Positions 10,568 to 25,379 of a stretch of DNA of 64,000 nt are shown here, piece by piece. The stretch spans positions 1-64,000 of the forward strand of contig JASAMV010003308.1 in assembly GCA_030248065.1 (NCBI GenBank), read 5' to 3'. Positions within the stretch are counted from its first letter, which is position 1; the number at the start of each line of letters is the position of its first letter. The position numbers and the translations under genes are program-made. Origin of the DNA: Rhynchonema sp. JSB1_4. Lineage: Eukaryota; Nematoda; Chromadorea; Monhysterida; Xyalidae. Below the pieces are notes generated by a model. It did not search any database and was not told the DNA's origin. It was given only the letters and a program-made list of their open reading frames with translations.

Positions 10568-11820
10568 CACGCCAGGCCTGTTCCAATCTTGCAGCCCGGA
10601 AGGCACAACCAAGACTGAGAAAGTGCTGATTGATACTGGACGGAATAATTGGTTGATGCGCTGAGAAAGTGCTGAATGATGTTTGTGCTGAGCAAACCCA
10701 CTCGTTTATATAGCACACAGACCCAACAGTGATTGGTTGTTGGTTCAGCCCATAACCCCTCCCCCGTGGTGCAAGGCAGGCTCACAGTGTCAAATGTCAA
10801 AAAGCAGGCATCTAATCCGGCTCAGGCTTGCACATATGTATGTGTGACATTGTACATTGGCGCAAGATTAATGATGGACAACAAGATTAATTTACAGCCA
10901 TATACCCACAGACCACAACACTCTTTGTGTCGGTGGGTGATCGCAACCACGCTGGATGCTTGTGTGCATCCCCCACATGGGACGAACAACACACGAGTCA
11001 TCCGACACCATGGGTTGTGTCCATAAAGGCGCTTTGCTGATGTTTCAAAAACACGTGGTGCGCTGTGAAAGCCGAGGGCAAAAAAACACGTGCACAGAAT
11101 GCAATTGTTGCATAACACTGGACATTGGAGCTAATTTTCCAAACACGCCTGACACATTTACACTCACTCGACTTAACTTGACACTTTGGGGGGGGGGGGG
11201 GGCGCAACCGTCCCCGGGTTGCGCTGTTGCGCAATCGAGAATTTCGGCCGTTGGCACCATTCCGAAATGGTATATGTTCACGCCATGGTGTTTGGGTTAA
11301 AGCAGACCAGCTAGGCTGATCGCAGTACGGCGTGTGTGCATTTGCAACTGCTTCTTTTCGCGACTGTTTTTGGTTTCGTAACATTCCGTTTACATTGGTT
11401 TTTTCTCATGGTAAAATTTTGGGTTTTCGCAAAACCTGATCAAGTACATATTAATAGAAAAGAAGTTTAAACTTGGATTTCGTGGTTTGCACATGCTGAG
11501 CTCGCAGCTGTTGATTCCTGGAACACAACACAAATGCGACGTTTTATTTCCTCTCAAAGTTTGTTCAATAAAAAGTAATATTGCATTTTTTGGAAAAATC
11601 AAACCGAGCGTAAAACCAAATTGGCATTGGAAAAACGTTTCGAAAAGTTACAAAATACAATAGTTGAATTGAGTGGGTATGTACTGCAATGATATGGAAT
11701 ACACAAACTAAAAGACTGTTTTTACAAGCCAACTTACAAGTATACTGACCAAAAGATGGTACGAATTAAGAAAATAAATCGACCAACTTCTTTGAACATA
11801 TTGCATCATATTGGACTGTG
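10568..11820. other. Non-coding intergenic sequence
   Basis: I see no gene. A 14-bp G run lies at about 11189-11202. The repeat words of 9480-9830 recur at 10568-10680. The remainder is unique sequence without protein-like reading frames. Confidence 0.45.
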
Positions 11821-12687
11821 CTCGCGCGGGAGATGTTTTTTTTGAGGGACGGGAAAATGTAGGGGAAATGGATGACCGAGATTTTCAAGTTCAAGTTAAC
11901 GTTTTCAATTTTTATGGACGGGAAATTGCGAGAAAAGCCAAATTTCCCGCAACCGCAACAAGTATTGCCTGAAGCCAGCAATACCAGCTGGCAAGCCAAA
12001 GCAAACCTCACAACATGGCACACAACATTGTTGGCGCTAGTCACAAATAAACTGATTGCTTCTTCGCCAAAGAACATGGCGTGTCTTAGGGCGGCCTTAG
12101 GTTGAACACGGAAACCGGAACACGGAAATATTTCCGTGTTCCGTGTTCCGTGAATAGTTTGGAGAATCACGGAACACGGAAATATTTCCGTGCCACGGAA
12201 CACGGAAATGATTGAGGCACGCAAACGGTGCTTTTGCAGTGATGATGACAAAAGCAAGCGTGCTGACGTCAAAAGCCCGCGTGTCGACGCGAACAGCAAC
12301 TATTCACACGGAAATATTTCCGTGTTCCGTGAAAATAAAAAAACACGGAACACGGAAACCGGAAATATTTCCGTGTCACGGAAATATTTCCGTGCACGGA
12401 AATCCACGAAACTGGTTTGTATGTAAATTATTTCCGTGTTCCGGTTTCCGTGTTCAACCTAAGTCCGCCCTTACATGCGTATCTGCCTACAAAAGTTCGA
12501 TGTCCCCCGTACCGCGGGAATTCCGGCGCGGGAAATGGTCCAAGGACGGGAAAAAAGCGGCAAACAGCCGATTTCCCGCGGGAAATGCCACTATCGAAAG
12601 TATTGTCCGCGAAACAGGGACGGAAAGTTTCTCGCAAATTTCCCTCTCTCCCGCGAAATTCCACGGGAAAAAATTTCCCGCGCGAGC
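11821..12687. mobile_element. GGGAAATTTCCCG-word element, interrupted by a second MITE
   Basis: The left end CTCGCGCGGGA and right end TTTCCCGCGCGAGCCC are inverted, and the interior iterates GGGAAAT and ATTTCCCG words. A second element with TTA target duplication (12089-12470) sits inside. A related element lies at 48408-48751. Confidence 0.55.
12089..12470. mobile_element. TTA-flanked MITE, CGGAACACGGAAA word
   Basis: Termini GGGCGGCCTTAGGTTGAACA and inverted GTTCAACCTAAGTCCGCCC are flanked by TTA (12086-12088 and 12471-12473). The arms iterate GGAACACGGAAATATTTCCG. The central 70 bp (about 12234-12300) has a diverged relative near 46110-46180. Confidence 0.75.
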
Positions 12688-12699
12688 CCTAATCGGTAC

Positions 12700-14401
12700 A
12701 ATACTTGTGCTGAAACTTGGCAAACTTATGATAGAATGTAACACAAAATAAAAATGTATGTTGGTAGATGGTTTATAATAATAGGAACACTTATTTCTGG
12801 GCTAATCATCAGGCGCTAAAATGTGGTTATGTGAGGCGTAAACATACTGAAACACAAGTAAAATAAACCGTTTTATCGTGAAATTAGGCAAATCGAAAAT
12901 AGCAAGCAAAACCGAAGTCCACATCCAAACTAAAAAAAGGCAGCTGGAAATTTATTTGAAATAAAAAACAACAGAAAAATCGAGCAAAACTTGAGAGAAA
13001 TACGTGCAGCAAATGTGTATGTGCAAAAACTGAGATGGAAAGTACCGCAAATAAATACAACAACATATGTAATTAGCTACATACAGTTTAATTACAAAAG
13101 AACATTCTAATTGACATGAATCGGATGATCGGATGAGACTACAAGCAGTCATCATTTATTAAACATAGCAAACAGAGAGAGCAGACTCAGTCCTGAAAAC
13201 ATACACAAACACGAAAACTGAGAAAATGCTTTGAGAACAGAAAGTACACTTACGTGAAATACGAAAAAAAAAACAAAATTATTGTATGTTGACGATTATC
13301 ATAGTGCCTAATCACGGAGTTGGAATATTTGCACCTTTACGCTGACAGCTCTGTTGCAACACAAAGTGTTCGATATTGAAAGCAAGACTGCGAATAATCA
13401 CAATTCGAATCCGAACCATATGGTTTGTGCCAACAGAGATCAGGATGTGCAAATCAATACCTACGCAGAAGGTTACCAAGCCTGGTGACCAGCTCAATTT
13501 TATTTGTACGAAGCCCCTACGGTCTGTGGGTGTGGGTCACCAGCAGAAAAATGATTTCGGACAGCAAAGATCGCCAAGCTTGATATCGTCAATTACACGA
13601 ACATAATAATATAACGCAAATGGAATCACAGGAGCAGTGTAAATAAGATCGGGCGCAGCATTTTTTGAAACTAATTATGATAATTTCACGAAGATGAACC
13701 ATAGCACGCGTGGATATGCGGTGCTTCGTGAAAACAATATTGCGGATTTGTACAGCGCAAAACCACTTGCTTGCCACAGCCGAAATAACAACAATCATCA
13801 GAATTTTTATTATAAAATAAAACCATGGTATGTGACCCGAGCCGAATAATAATATTGACAGAGCGCATATGTGTGTGTGTGTGTGTGGAGGACCATCAAA
13901 CAATAATATAATTAAAATACGAAATCGAAAAGCAAATTGACAACAACAACCGCACCGAATTTAAAAGCAACACATTATTCTTATGATCGGACAAACAAAA
14001 ACGCTATGGGGCGCAGTTTGGTTGCAAAAAATTAATCCGAAGTATTTGTACATGCATCATTTTCAACCAACGCATGCCCACAAACAGCACCCCATCAGTC
14101 TTGTTGCCCAACAATAGTGCGCATTTACACAGGTCCACATAAAGCGGCGAAAGTTCTAATGTGAAACGCATGCATGCATCACGGTGATTGGAAATTGCAA
14201 CTGTAACAGCTGATAAACATCAGCCAGTTAATGTTCAAGCACACTCTGGATAATTATTGATGTTTTCCACACAAAGTATGCGCAAAACCGCTGAATCATT
14301 GCGTATTGATCCAGCTTCGAAAGCAATATCCAATCACCATGATCCTGCATTTTACACCTGATGTGCAGTCCGGCCTCTTTGTGGGCGACACAATCAATAA
14401 A
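12700..14401. other. AT-rich intergenic sequence
   Basis: No protein-like frame and no repeat with clear ends. A GT microsatellite lies at about 13868-13886. This stretch is downstream of rap-1 (minus strand) and may include part of its 3' end region. Confidence 0.45.
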
Positions 14402-14681
14402 GGGCTCCACCAGATAGACCCGAAACCCGAAACATAAATTTTTTCTATGTCCATGTTTCGGGTTTTGAAAAAAAAAACCCGAAACCCGAAACATGAAGCA
14501 TGATAATCGCAAATGTTTTGACTGACCGTATAAATTGTTCACGTCAGCTACAAGTGGCAAGACCAAAACATTTTCGATTATCATGCTTTGTGTTTCGGGT
14601 TTCGGGTTTTTTTTTCAAAACCCGAAACATGGACATAGAAAAAATTTATGTTTCGGGTTTCGGGTCTATCTGGTGGAGCCC
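14402..14681. mobile_element. Foldback MITE, CCCGAAAC word
   Basis: Ends GGGCTCCACCAGATAG and CTATCTGGTGGAGCCC are perfect inverted repeats. The arms iterate CCCGAAACCCGAAAC, and each arm contains its own hairpin around TCTATGTCCATG. A second, left-truncated copy is at 53955-54181. Confidence 0.7.
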
Positions 14682-14794
14682 AAAACCCGATAGCAGAATA
14701 GAATGGTGCCGTGGTGGTAAACTGGGCATCAAGTCACCATAAAGAGCGCAGTGTGCACATGTCCAACTGGCTGATGTTTCACGCATAATATAAC

Positions 14795-17646
<2,852 letters not shown>

Positions 17647-19775
17647 GCCGACAACCTGCTGATGACTGGCTGATATTGATATTTCAGTTGATTTTGTCGT
17701 AAATTGCAAATGTTGAAAAATCGCAGCAATTTGCTCAAATCGACAGAATCCGAGGAAGCCGTAATAATAGATGCCGCTATTATTAACTTGCTGATGTGCT
17801 GATTAAGCGGATTTCTGAAAAAAGTGAAAATGAATCGCAAAAGATTTTCGTCGATATTATTTCATAACCATAAACTAAGCCCTAAAAGTGAAACAAGAGA
17901 GCCTTATTTAAGAACGGTGGCAGTGGCAAATATTACTTCAACACATATTTTTTTAAAACTTGCCGAAGGAGCCACTCAGTAAATAAATGTCGCCAGTGTA
18001 ACAATGTGTGTGCAGCGCAGATTAAACCAGAGGACTCAGCAGGGGCGGCATGGGCAAAATACACACGTATTACGGACGCGAAATACCTATTATGTTAGTT
18101 ATGTAGCGTATGAATAAAAGAGCTACCTAACACACTGCCTGCATGAATGATTCATACCCGTTTATAACGTTCTAAAACGCAATAAAGAGATAAAACGTGG
18201 GTACCCTAACCACATTGAGATACATATCAGAGGTAGATACCCCATTAGGCACATAGCAACATAAGCATGATGAACATAATAGACATTTTACGTGCCGGCG
18301 ATCAGAAGTCAATTAGCCACGACACGAAACACTATGCCAACTATGTCACCAGGAGCGGGTGGTTAGGTTATTAAGTAAGAAATGAAGCAGGGAAAATAAC
18401 ACCAAAGGCCAAAAAGGTAAAGACGCTGGATTAAGCTAAAGCCTGAAGTTTTCGCAAACGAGACAGTGAATCATTGGAAATGCGAGCAACACGATCAAAT
18501 GCAAAGAAAGAATACTATTCCAGAGCAGCTGTCAAGATTTTTTTACACACAAAATTAAAGAGAACACAAGTAGAACACACAGCGGTCTCTTCAAGACTCA
18601 AGGAGCCAATTAGAGTTATATTTTTTTGACGGAGCGCAGCGCAGACGGACATGATAACGGATTGACAGAGTTTTGAGAAAAAATAAATCACAGGGTGAAA
18701 CGTGGGCAGGACACTTCAGAAAATGAGAATCTTCAATTGAACCATGTATCGAATAAAGTCAAGTGAGCTGCATCGCAACAAAATCCAACCACAAAATATG
18801 ATTTTGAAAGAAATTTGTTTTAAAAAACAGACTGACTAAATACAAACAGACTGTTTTTGATGAAGCGCACAACAACAATCGCGCGCAACTATGATAACAT
18901 CTACAACTACAATGAGTAAGATTTAGGATACAGATAAAAGTATAAAAGGATACAGACTTCAAGTGGAGACAAAAACCTGCACAAACGTTTTCCAGCGATT
19001 GCAATCTCATAATGTTACATGTTCAATCCAAGCACCAAACGAAAAAAAAAACTAAGCAGAAAAAGAACGGTGAATTATTAAGTAACACAACAGAAAATCT
19101 GATTAAGACGAAGCCGTTTAATCGAAACAGAAAACAGCAATGTCAAACAGACATTTATAAATATTATGCATTTATGTAGTGTTTTGGATACGGACACCAT
19201 AATACGGGGTGCGATATACACGACATGCGTGTAATCTCTAACGGTATGGGCACCGCAAATCTGACCTAAATTCAGCCCCATTTTACAACGCAAGTTTTGA
19301 ACGTAGTAATAACTTCAGAACGACATCATATCAAATCCTATACTCGTATCTTTTTGGCACATGCGCATAGATATTATATTTTTACACTAACTGTGTGTTT
19401 TACGTATAGACGTCAACTGCCGTATTATTTCGTGACACAACCGAAAGGCGACAAAAACACAATTCTATCCATCTGCTGTTGCTGAATCAAGAACTTTAGA
19501 ACCTGATGATGTCGAGGATTGTTAAACTACACAAGTAGAAGTACGAAAAACAAATGAAGAAAAAACGGTGGTGCAGTCAAATGGTGAAAAGGCCAGTGTT
19601 GTTGACGCAAGCGTGTTCAAGATGACAAACAAATGAAGCTTTAAAGTTCAATAAAAAACACCTGTTTTCACACTTTGGAGCAGACCGGACGCGAAAACAG
19701 TAAAGCGAATGCGTAGGCGCGTTTTACTTGAATGATCTGGGATGGAAAACATCCATTGGCATGTGACGACGTGAC
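17647..19775. other. Intergenic, upstream of rap-1
   Basis: AT-rich sequence that should include the rap-1 promoter and 5' UTR. I cannot pick a promoter. No protein-like frame or terminal-repeat element was seen over about 2.1 kb. Confidence 0.5.
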
Positions 19776-20081
19776 CAGTGTAGTTCCTGGGGGGAGGGGG
19801 TCCCCCCTCGGGTACGTCTGTTCCCCCAATTTTTGCCTAAAATAGGCATTTTTAGGCATAAAATGAGTGATTTTTAGGTCAATGTCGTCACAAATCGCCA
19901 AAATACCCTTTTTAGTGAGATTTTTTCCAAAAAGGGGCAAAAACGAGTCAAAGTTTCGACCTCGAAAAATTGACTTTTCTCCAAATTAGGGTCCTCCCCC
20001 ATCCCCCAGGTGGGTACGTCTGTTCTCCCTCCGAAAAAAGGGGGTACCGCCTGTTCCCCCTCCGGACCAGGAACTACACTG
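19776..20081. mobile_element. hAT-like element, CAGTGTAGTTCCTGG ends, copy A
   Basis: Inverted ends CAGTGTAGTTCCTGG and CCAGGAACTACACTG, with near-perfect 8-bp flanks GACGTGAC (19768-19775) and GATGTGAC (20082-20089). Next to each end are G/C runs and the iterated word GGTACGTCTGTTCCCCCTCC. The core has TTTTAGGC and CAAAATACCC motifs. Confidence 0.8.
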
Positions 20082-20219
20082 GATGTGACTAGGGATCGGG
20101 AAATGTCGGCTGTCGGCTCCCAAAAAATTATCCCAAAAGTGCTTAGAACCGCTCCCCCAGCCACAGCACTGGTACCTACCCCTTAGGGGGGAATCCCGGG
20201 ACTATGCTTAAGCAGTGTA

Positions 20220-20654
20220 GTACTTATTCAGGGTGCATCATCAAGTGGAAATAACGGAAAATTTCGGAGGGGGAGATAGCGGTCGCGGACCCTCGTTTTT
20301 TCGGAGGGGGAGATAGTGTACCCCCCGCCCCGAGGGGGAGGGCGGACCACAATTTTTGCGATTTTTTTTAATCTATTTTTTGGTTGAAAATTTATTGTTT
20401 TCCATGAAAAAGTCGTCAGATAGACAATACTCATCACTTACTTGCCGAATCCGTCAGAAATTTTAGTATTTTTGACAAAAAAATCCCTACTTTTTCAGTA
20501 AAATAAGTCACTTGAGAAGCGTCGGGCCGGGCCGGGCCGGCCCGAACCAAACGCCCAAAATCGCGGCCCGGCCCTTCGGCCCCTTGGTATTGTTTTGGGG
20601 GGAAAACCCAACCAACCCAACCCTTCAGGTGAGGGAGCAATTTTCAGCTGCTGC
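20220..20654. repeat. Remnant with GGGGGAGATAG words and GGCCGG run
   Basis: The words GGAGGGGGAGATAGTGTACC (about 20260-20320) match the subterminal words of the 56554-56936 element, so this is a fragment of that subtype. A GGGCCGGGCC palindromic stretch follows at about 20521-20580. The piece 20385-20440 is repeated inverted at about 26600-26660. Confidence 0.5.
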
Positions 20655-20997
20655 CAGTGTAGTTCCTGGGGGGAGGGGGTCCCCCCCAAGGTACGCTTAC
20701 CGCCGCGCCAGGTACACTAACCGCCTCAATTTTTGCCTAAAACAGGCATTTTTAGGCCTAAAATGGGCATTTTAGGCCAAAAATGGGTGATTTTCAGGTC
20801 AATGATGTCAAAAGTCGCCAAAATACCCGTTTTATTGAGAATTTTTTCGAAAAAGGGGCAAAAATCGGTCAAATTTTCAACCTCAAAGAGTGACTTTTTC
20901 CTGAATTTGGGTCTTCCCCCCAGGGAGGTACAGTAACCGCCGCACGGAAAAAGGGGGTAGGTACACTAACCGCCGCGCCGGACCAGGAACTACACTG
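20655..20997. mobile_element. hAT-like element, CAGTGTAGTTCCTGG ends, copy B
   Basis: Same ends and core as copy A, with the perfect 8-bp duplication GCTGCTGC (20647-20654 and 20998-21005). Its subterminal word is different: GGTACACTAACCGCCGCG. Confidence 0.82.
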
Positions 20998-21148
20998 GCT
21001 GCTGCCGGTTGTATCATTTTGCCAAAAATTTCTTGTTCTCGGTTGTATCAAAGAGCAAGAAATAGAGGTTCCGGTTATGTCGATGTTATGCTGCACTTAA
21101 TCGTAACGACTGCCAATAGTCATTAGAAGTGCAATTCAATGACATGAC

Positions 21149-21580
21149 TAGTGCTGTGGCTACTTTGGCGGGGCGGGTAGGGTACATAGGTGGAAAAAAT
21201 CGGGGCGGGTAGGGGGGTAGTGTACATGGGATTTTTGGGGGGGGGGGGAATCCGGTTTGGGGGGGAGGGGGGAAGATTTTTCGGGGCGGGTAGGGTACAA
21301 CACAAGTTTTTTCGCGTGCCTGTTTTTATGTACTAAAAAGTACATACTGTATATCGCGCGCAGCGCGAGATTTTTTGCACTTTTTGGGGTTTTCGGTCAA
21401 AATTTGGGCATTTTTGACCGAAAAATGGGCATTTTGGGGGTAAAAATCGGGGCGGGTGTAGGGTACCAGGGCGGGGCGGGTAGGGGGGAGGGTACCAGAG
21501 CGGGGCGGGTAGGGGGGTAGCGTACCAGGCCGGGGCGGGTAGGGTACCATTGGGGGGACCCCCCCCCAGCCACAGCACTG
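21149..21580. mobile_element. hAT-like element, AGTGCTGTGGCT ends
   Basis: TAGTGCTGTGGCT at the left and AGCCACAGCACTG at the right are flanked by the perfect 8-bp duplication GACATGAC (21141-21148 and 21581-21588). Subterminal words are GGGGCGGGTAGGGTACCA in both arms. The core has CGCGCGCAGCGCGAG and TTTTTGACCGAAAAATGGGC. Confidence 0.82.
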
Positions 21581-21628
21581 GACATGACCATCATACCACT
21601 TGACGTGTCCCATGACGTCACGTGACAC

Positions 21629-22549
21629 CAGTGCTGTGGCTGCTTTGGCGGGGCGGATAGGGTACATAGGTGGAAAAAATAGGGGCGGGTGGTAGGGGTA
21701 GTGTACCTTTAATCTTGGGCAGTGGTGTAGCTACCCAGGCGGGGCGGCAACCTACTGTACCACCCAAAATGCGGGGCGGCAACCTACCTACTGTACCAGC
21801 CGAGCTAGGGGGGGTCGTACCACTTGGGGGGGGGGGGTCATCTGGAAACCGAAAATACTGAAGAAAATGTGGCCTAAAACACTAATTTCGCGCGCAGCGC
21901 GCGATTTTTCGCCTATTTGCAGACAAATATGCTAATTTTATGCAATTTTAAGCCAAAAATGAATGTTTTGGGTGAAAAGTTAGGTGGGGCGGCAACCTAC
22001 CTACTCTACCAGGGGAGGGGCGGCAACCTACCTACCAGTGCTGTGGCTGGGGGGGGGGGGGGGGGGTGGGGGGTCCCCCCAATGGTACCCTACCCGCCCC
22101 GGCCTGGTACGCTACCCCCCTACCCGCCCCGCTCTGGTCCCTACCCCCCTACCCGCCCCGCCCTGGTACCCCACCCGCCCCGATTTTTACCCCCAAAATG
22201 CCCATTTTTCGGTCAAAAATGCCCAAATTTCGACCGAAACCCCTAAAAAGTGCAAAAAATCTCGCGCTGCGCGCGATATATGCACTTTTTAGTACATAAA
22301 AACAGGCACCCGAAAAAACTTGTTGTACCCTACCCGCCCCGAAAAATCTCCCCCCCCCCTCCCCCCCAAACCGGATTCCCCTCCCCCAAAATCCCAGGTA
22401 CACTACCCCCCTACCCCCCCCCATTTTTTCCACCTATGTACCCTACCCGCCCCGCAAAAGTAGCCACAGCACTGCTACCTACTGTACCAGGTGAGGGGCG
22501 GCAACCTACCTACTGTACCTAGGGGGGACCACCCTTAGCTACACCATTG
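21629..22549. mobile_element. Composite of broken hAT-like elements with a nested intact copy
   Basis: 21629 starts a left end of the AGTGCTGTGGCT type with no matching right end. At 21720 a CAGTGGTGTAGCTACC end begins, and its inverted mate TAGCTACACCATTG ends at 22549, without matching flanks. Its subterminal words are GGGGCGGCAACCTACCTACT. The intact element 22036-22474 lies inside. Confidence 0.6.
22036..22474. mobile_element. Nested hAT-like element, CAGTGCTGTGGCTGG ends
   Basis: Perfect 8-bp duplication CTACCTAC (22028-22035 and 22475-22482), taken from a subterminal word of the host element. The body is close to the element at 21149-21580 but inverted, and starts with a 15-bp G run. 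Confidence 0.85.
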
Positions 22550-22739
22550 TGTGCCACCCAATACCCCTGTTTTGGCCTATTTTTCTCCTCCAGAGCCCTG
22601 AAATGGTGAAAAATTTTCAATTTTTTAGCCTTTGAAATCGCTATTTTTAGCTGCAATGTTAAGAAGAATGAGAAATTCAGTCATATTTTACTTAGTATTC
22701 GATCAAAAACCCAAGACAGGCCCATTTTTTTTAAAAAGT

Positions 22740-22885
22740 TTGGAATTTTTGGGTATTGGGTCGGTATTGGGTATTGGGTCTCAACCTGAGTATTGGGTAT
22801 TGGGCTGGGTCCCATTTGAGGTATTGGGTATTGGGTATTGGGGGTGGGCCCTGGTATTGGGTATTGGGTCAAAAAATCGGTATTG
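22740..22885. repeat. TATTGGG minisatellite
   Basis: Repeats of GGGTATTGGGTATTGGG with small spacers. The complementary form CCAATACC recurs at 23560-23640 and 24055-24112, and the forward form at 24545-24620, around nested insertions. Confidence 0.7.
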
Positions 22886-22909
22886 CCCCCATGCCTATTC
22901 CCTCCAAAT

Positions 22910-23390
22910 CAGGGTAGTACTTGGGGGGGGGGGTGGGGGGGGTCCCCCCCAAATTCATCTATCTATCGTCAACACTTTTTGATTTCATCTATCTATCGTC
23001 AACACTTATGGGCAAATCTATCTATCGTCAACAAATTCTGGGAACAATCTATCTATCGTCAACACATTTCGACCCCAAAATGGGCATTTTTGCCTCAAAA
23101 TGGCTCAAAATCGGTATTTTTTGTCCAAAATAGGCAAAAAATCGCGCGCTACGCGCGTATTTAGTACATCTAAGTACATTTTCATTAATATTTACACATT
23201 ATTACCTACTTAGTACACTATATTATACCTTGATTTTTGGCGACCCCCCCCCCCCCCACCATCTATCTATCGTCAACAAGTTTGGGTCGACCCCCCCCCC
23301 CAGATTTCGGACTTGGGTCATCTATCTATCGTCAACACATTTCGGGTCCCAATCTATCTATCGTCAACACCCTGACCAAGTACTACACTG
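22910..23390. mobile_element. hAT-like element with ATCTATCTATCGTCAACA words
   Basis: CAGGGTAGTACTTGG and CCAAGTACTACACTG ends are flanked by the perfect 8-bp duplication CTCCAAAT (22902-22909 and 23391-23398). The word ATCTATCTATCGTCAACA occurs seven times, four near the left end and three near the right, all in the same direction. The core has GCGCGCTACGCGCG. Confidence 0.85.
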
Positions 23391-24114
23391 CTCCAAATAG
23401 CGAAAAATCGGGCGCTACGCGCGAAATTAGCGTTTTAAAGTACATTTTATTCAAAATTTCGACCTAAAAAATTTTCTTCCCCCCCTAGCTCGGCCGGTAC
23501 AGTAGGTAGGTTGCCGCCCCACATTATTGGTGGTACAGTTAGGCCTGGGCACAATACCACTTTTGTCACCCAATACCAATACCGGCCCTGTGTACCAATA
23601 CCCAATACCAATACCAAATTGGTGACCCAATATATACTTGCGGGCCGAAAAAAAACCGTTTTTTTTCGGAAAAAAAACCGAAAAAAACCGTTTTTTTTCC
23701 GAGACCCGGAAAAATACGTTTTTATTTTTCCGGAAATTTTTCCAAGTGGCAACTTTTGGAAAAAAAACCGTTTTTTTTCCAAAAATTTCCGAAATATTTT
23801 CAAAGGTTGCGAAAGGATGTTGTCAAAACCAATGTAAATCGGTGCTAAACAGTTCAAAATGAGCACTTTTTAATCTCCAGGTGCATTTTTAGCCTGTTTC
23901 AGGCCATTTCCAGACAAAATTTTCTCCAAAGTAGGCGTTTTTGGACCATGGGTATCCTTAAGTAGTGGAAAAATATTTGGAAAAAAACGGTTTTTTTTCG
24001 GAAAAAAACGGTTTTTTTTCCAAAAATATATTTTGCGGAAAAATACGCAAGTATAACCCAATACCAATACCCAATACCAATACCGAGTGAGACCCAACAC
24101 CAATACCAATATAC

Positions 24115-24510
24115 CAGTGTAGTTCCTGGGGGGGAGGGGGGTCCCCCCTCGGGTACGTCTGTTCCCCCTCCATGGTACGCCTGCCCGACTGTTCCCCCTC
24201 CGGGTACGTCTGCTCCCCCAATTTTTACCTAAAATAGGCAAATTTTGGCCTAAAATAGGCATTTTTAGGCATAAAATGAGTGATTTTTAGGTCAATGTCG
24301 TCAAAAATCGCCAAAATACCCTTTTTATTGAGATTTTTTTCCAAAAAGGGGCAAAAATGAGCCAAATTTTCGACCTCAAAAAATGACTTTTCTCCAAATT
24401 TGGGTCCTCCCCCCCTTCCGGGTCCCTCCCCCCCAGGTGGGTACGTCTGTTCCCCCTCCGAAAAAAAGGGGGGTACCGCCTGTTCCCCCTCCGGACCAGG
24501 AACTACACTG
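24115..24510. mobile_element. hAT-like element, CAGTGTAGTTCCTGG ends, copy C
   Basis: Same ends as the copies at 19776 and 20655, and the same GTACGTCTGTTCCCCCTCC word as copy A. The flanks share seven bases, AATATAC, directly abutting both ends. It was inserted in a CCAATACC array. Confidence 0.75.
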
Positions 24511-24624
24511 AATATACCCAATACCAGATCAATACTACTGAAGTGCCTGGTATTGGGTTTGGTATTGGGTTGGTATTGGTATTGACCTATTGAGTATTGG
24601 GTTGGTATTGGTATTGGGCAGTGC

Positions 24625-25042
24625 CAGTGTAGTGGCAGGCCCATGTGTGGGAGGTAAGTATGATGCGGGGTTGGGACCGGAAGCGTGAGAGGTATGATTT
24701 TGGTCACCCAAAAAGGCGAAAAAATACCGTTTTTGTGATACAATTTTGGCCAAAAATTGAGGTAAAAATAGTACTTTTTCAAAATTTTCGCCGAAAATCG
24801 CCTAAAAATAGGTATTATGGGTGGGTTTGCGCGCGGAGCGCGCGATTTTTGGGAAAATAAGGTCGAAAAACACCGATTTTTACGTTAAAAAGGTATAAAA
24901 TTGCTTGTGAGAGGTATGATTTGGAGTTGTGAGAGGTAAGTACTCAACCCCCCCAACCCCCCCCTCGGGTTTTGTGGTAGGTAAGTACTGAGAGGGGGGG
25001 TAACCCCCCCCCCCCAACCCCCCCCCCCCAGCCACTACTATG
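24625..25042. mobile_element. hAT-like element, CAGTGTAGTGGCAGG ends
   Basis: The left end CAGTGTAGTGGC and right end GCCACTACTATG are flanked by the perfect duplication GGCAGTGC (24617-24624 and 25043-25050). The target itself is the end of an older CAGTGCTGTGGCTGG element. Subterminal words are GAGAGGTAAGTACT, and the core contains GCGCGCGGAGCGCGCG. Confidence 0.82.
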
Positions 25043-25379
25043 GGCAGTGCTGTGGCTGGGTGGGGTTGGGGGGGGGGTTCCCCCCAATGGTACCCTACCC
25101 GCCCCGATTTTTATCCTCAAAATGCCCATTTTTTTCGGTCAAAAATTTGCGTGAGCTTGCAAATAAAATTTGAATTTGAACACCCTGACCAAGTACTACA
25201 CTGCCCCCCATTAATAGAACCCCACCCCCAACCTTCACCGTACCACAGATTAGTGGTATGGTAGGGCTGTGTTGTTGTGTCAAACGTTGTTTAAGCTTGC
25301 GTACACAACAGAATACAGCTTTTTAAGCATACCGTAAAAACCTAAATACAGCCCCCCCGGAATAGAGCCCCCCCGTAAT
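25043..25379. repeat. Fragments of two older elements
   Basis: 25045-25135 is a left part of an AGTGCTGTGGCTGG element with GGTACCCTACCCGCCCC words. 25185-25205 (CCTGACCAAGTACTACACTG) is a right end of the 22910 type. 25205-25375 has C-run words such as GAATAGAGCCCCCC. Confidence 0.5.

Noticed and set aside
22940..23370. CRISPR-like direct repeats (ATCTATCTATCGTCAACA)
   Set aside because: The repeats lie inside an element with transposon ends and an 8-bp duplication. They are irregularly clustered and in a eukaryotic setting.
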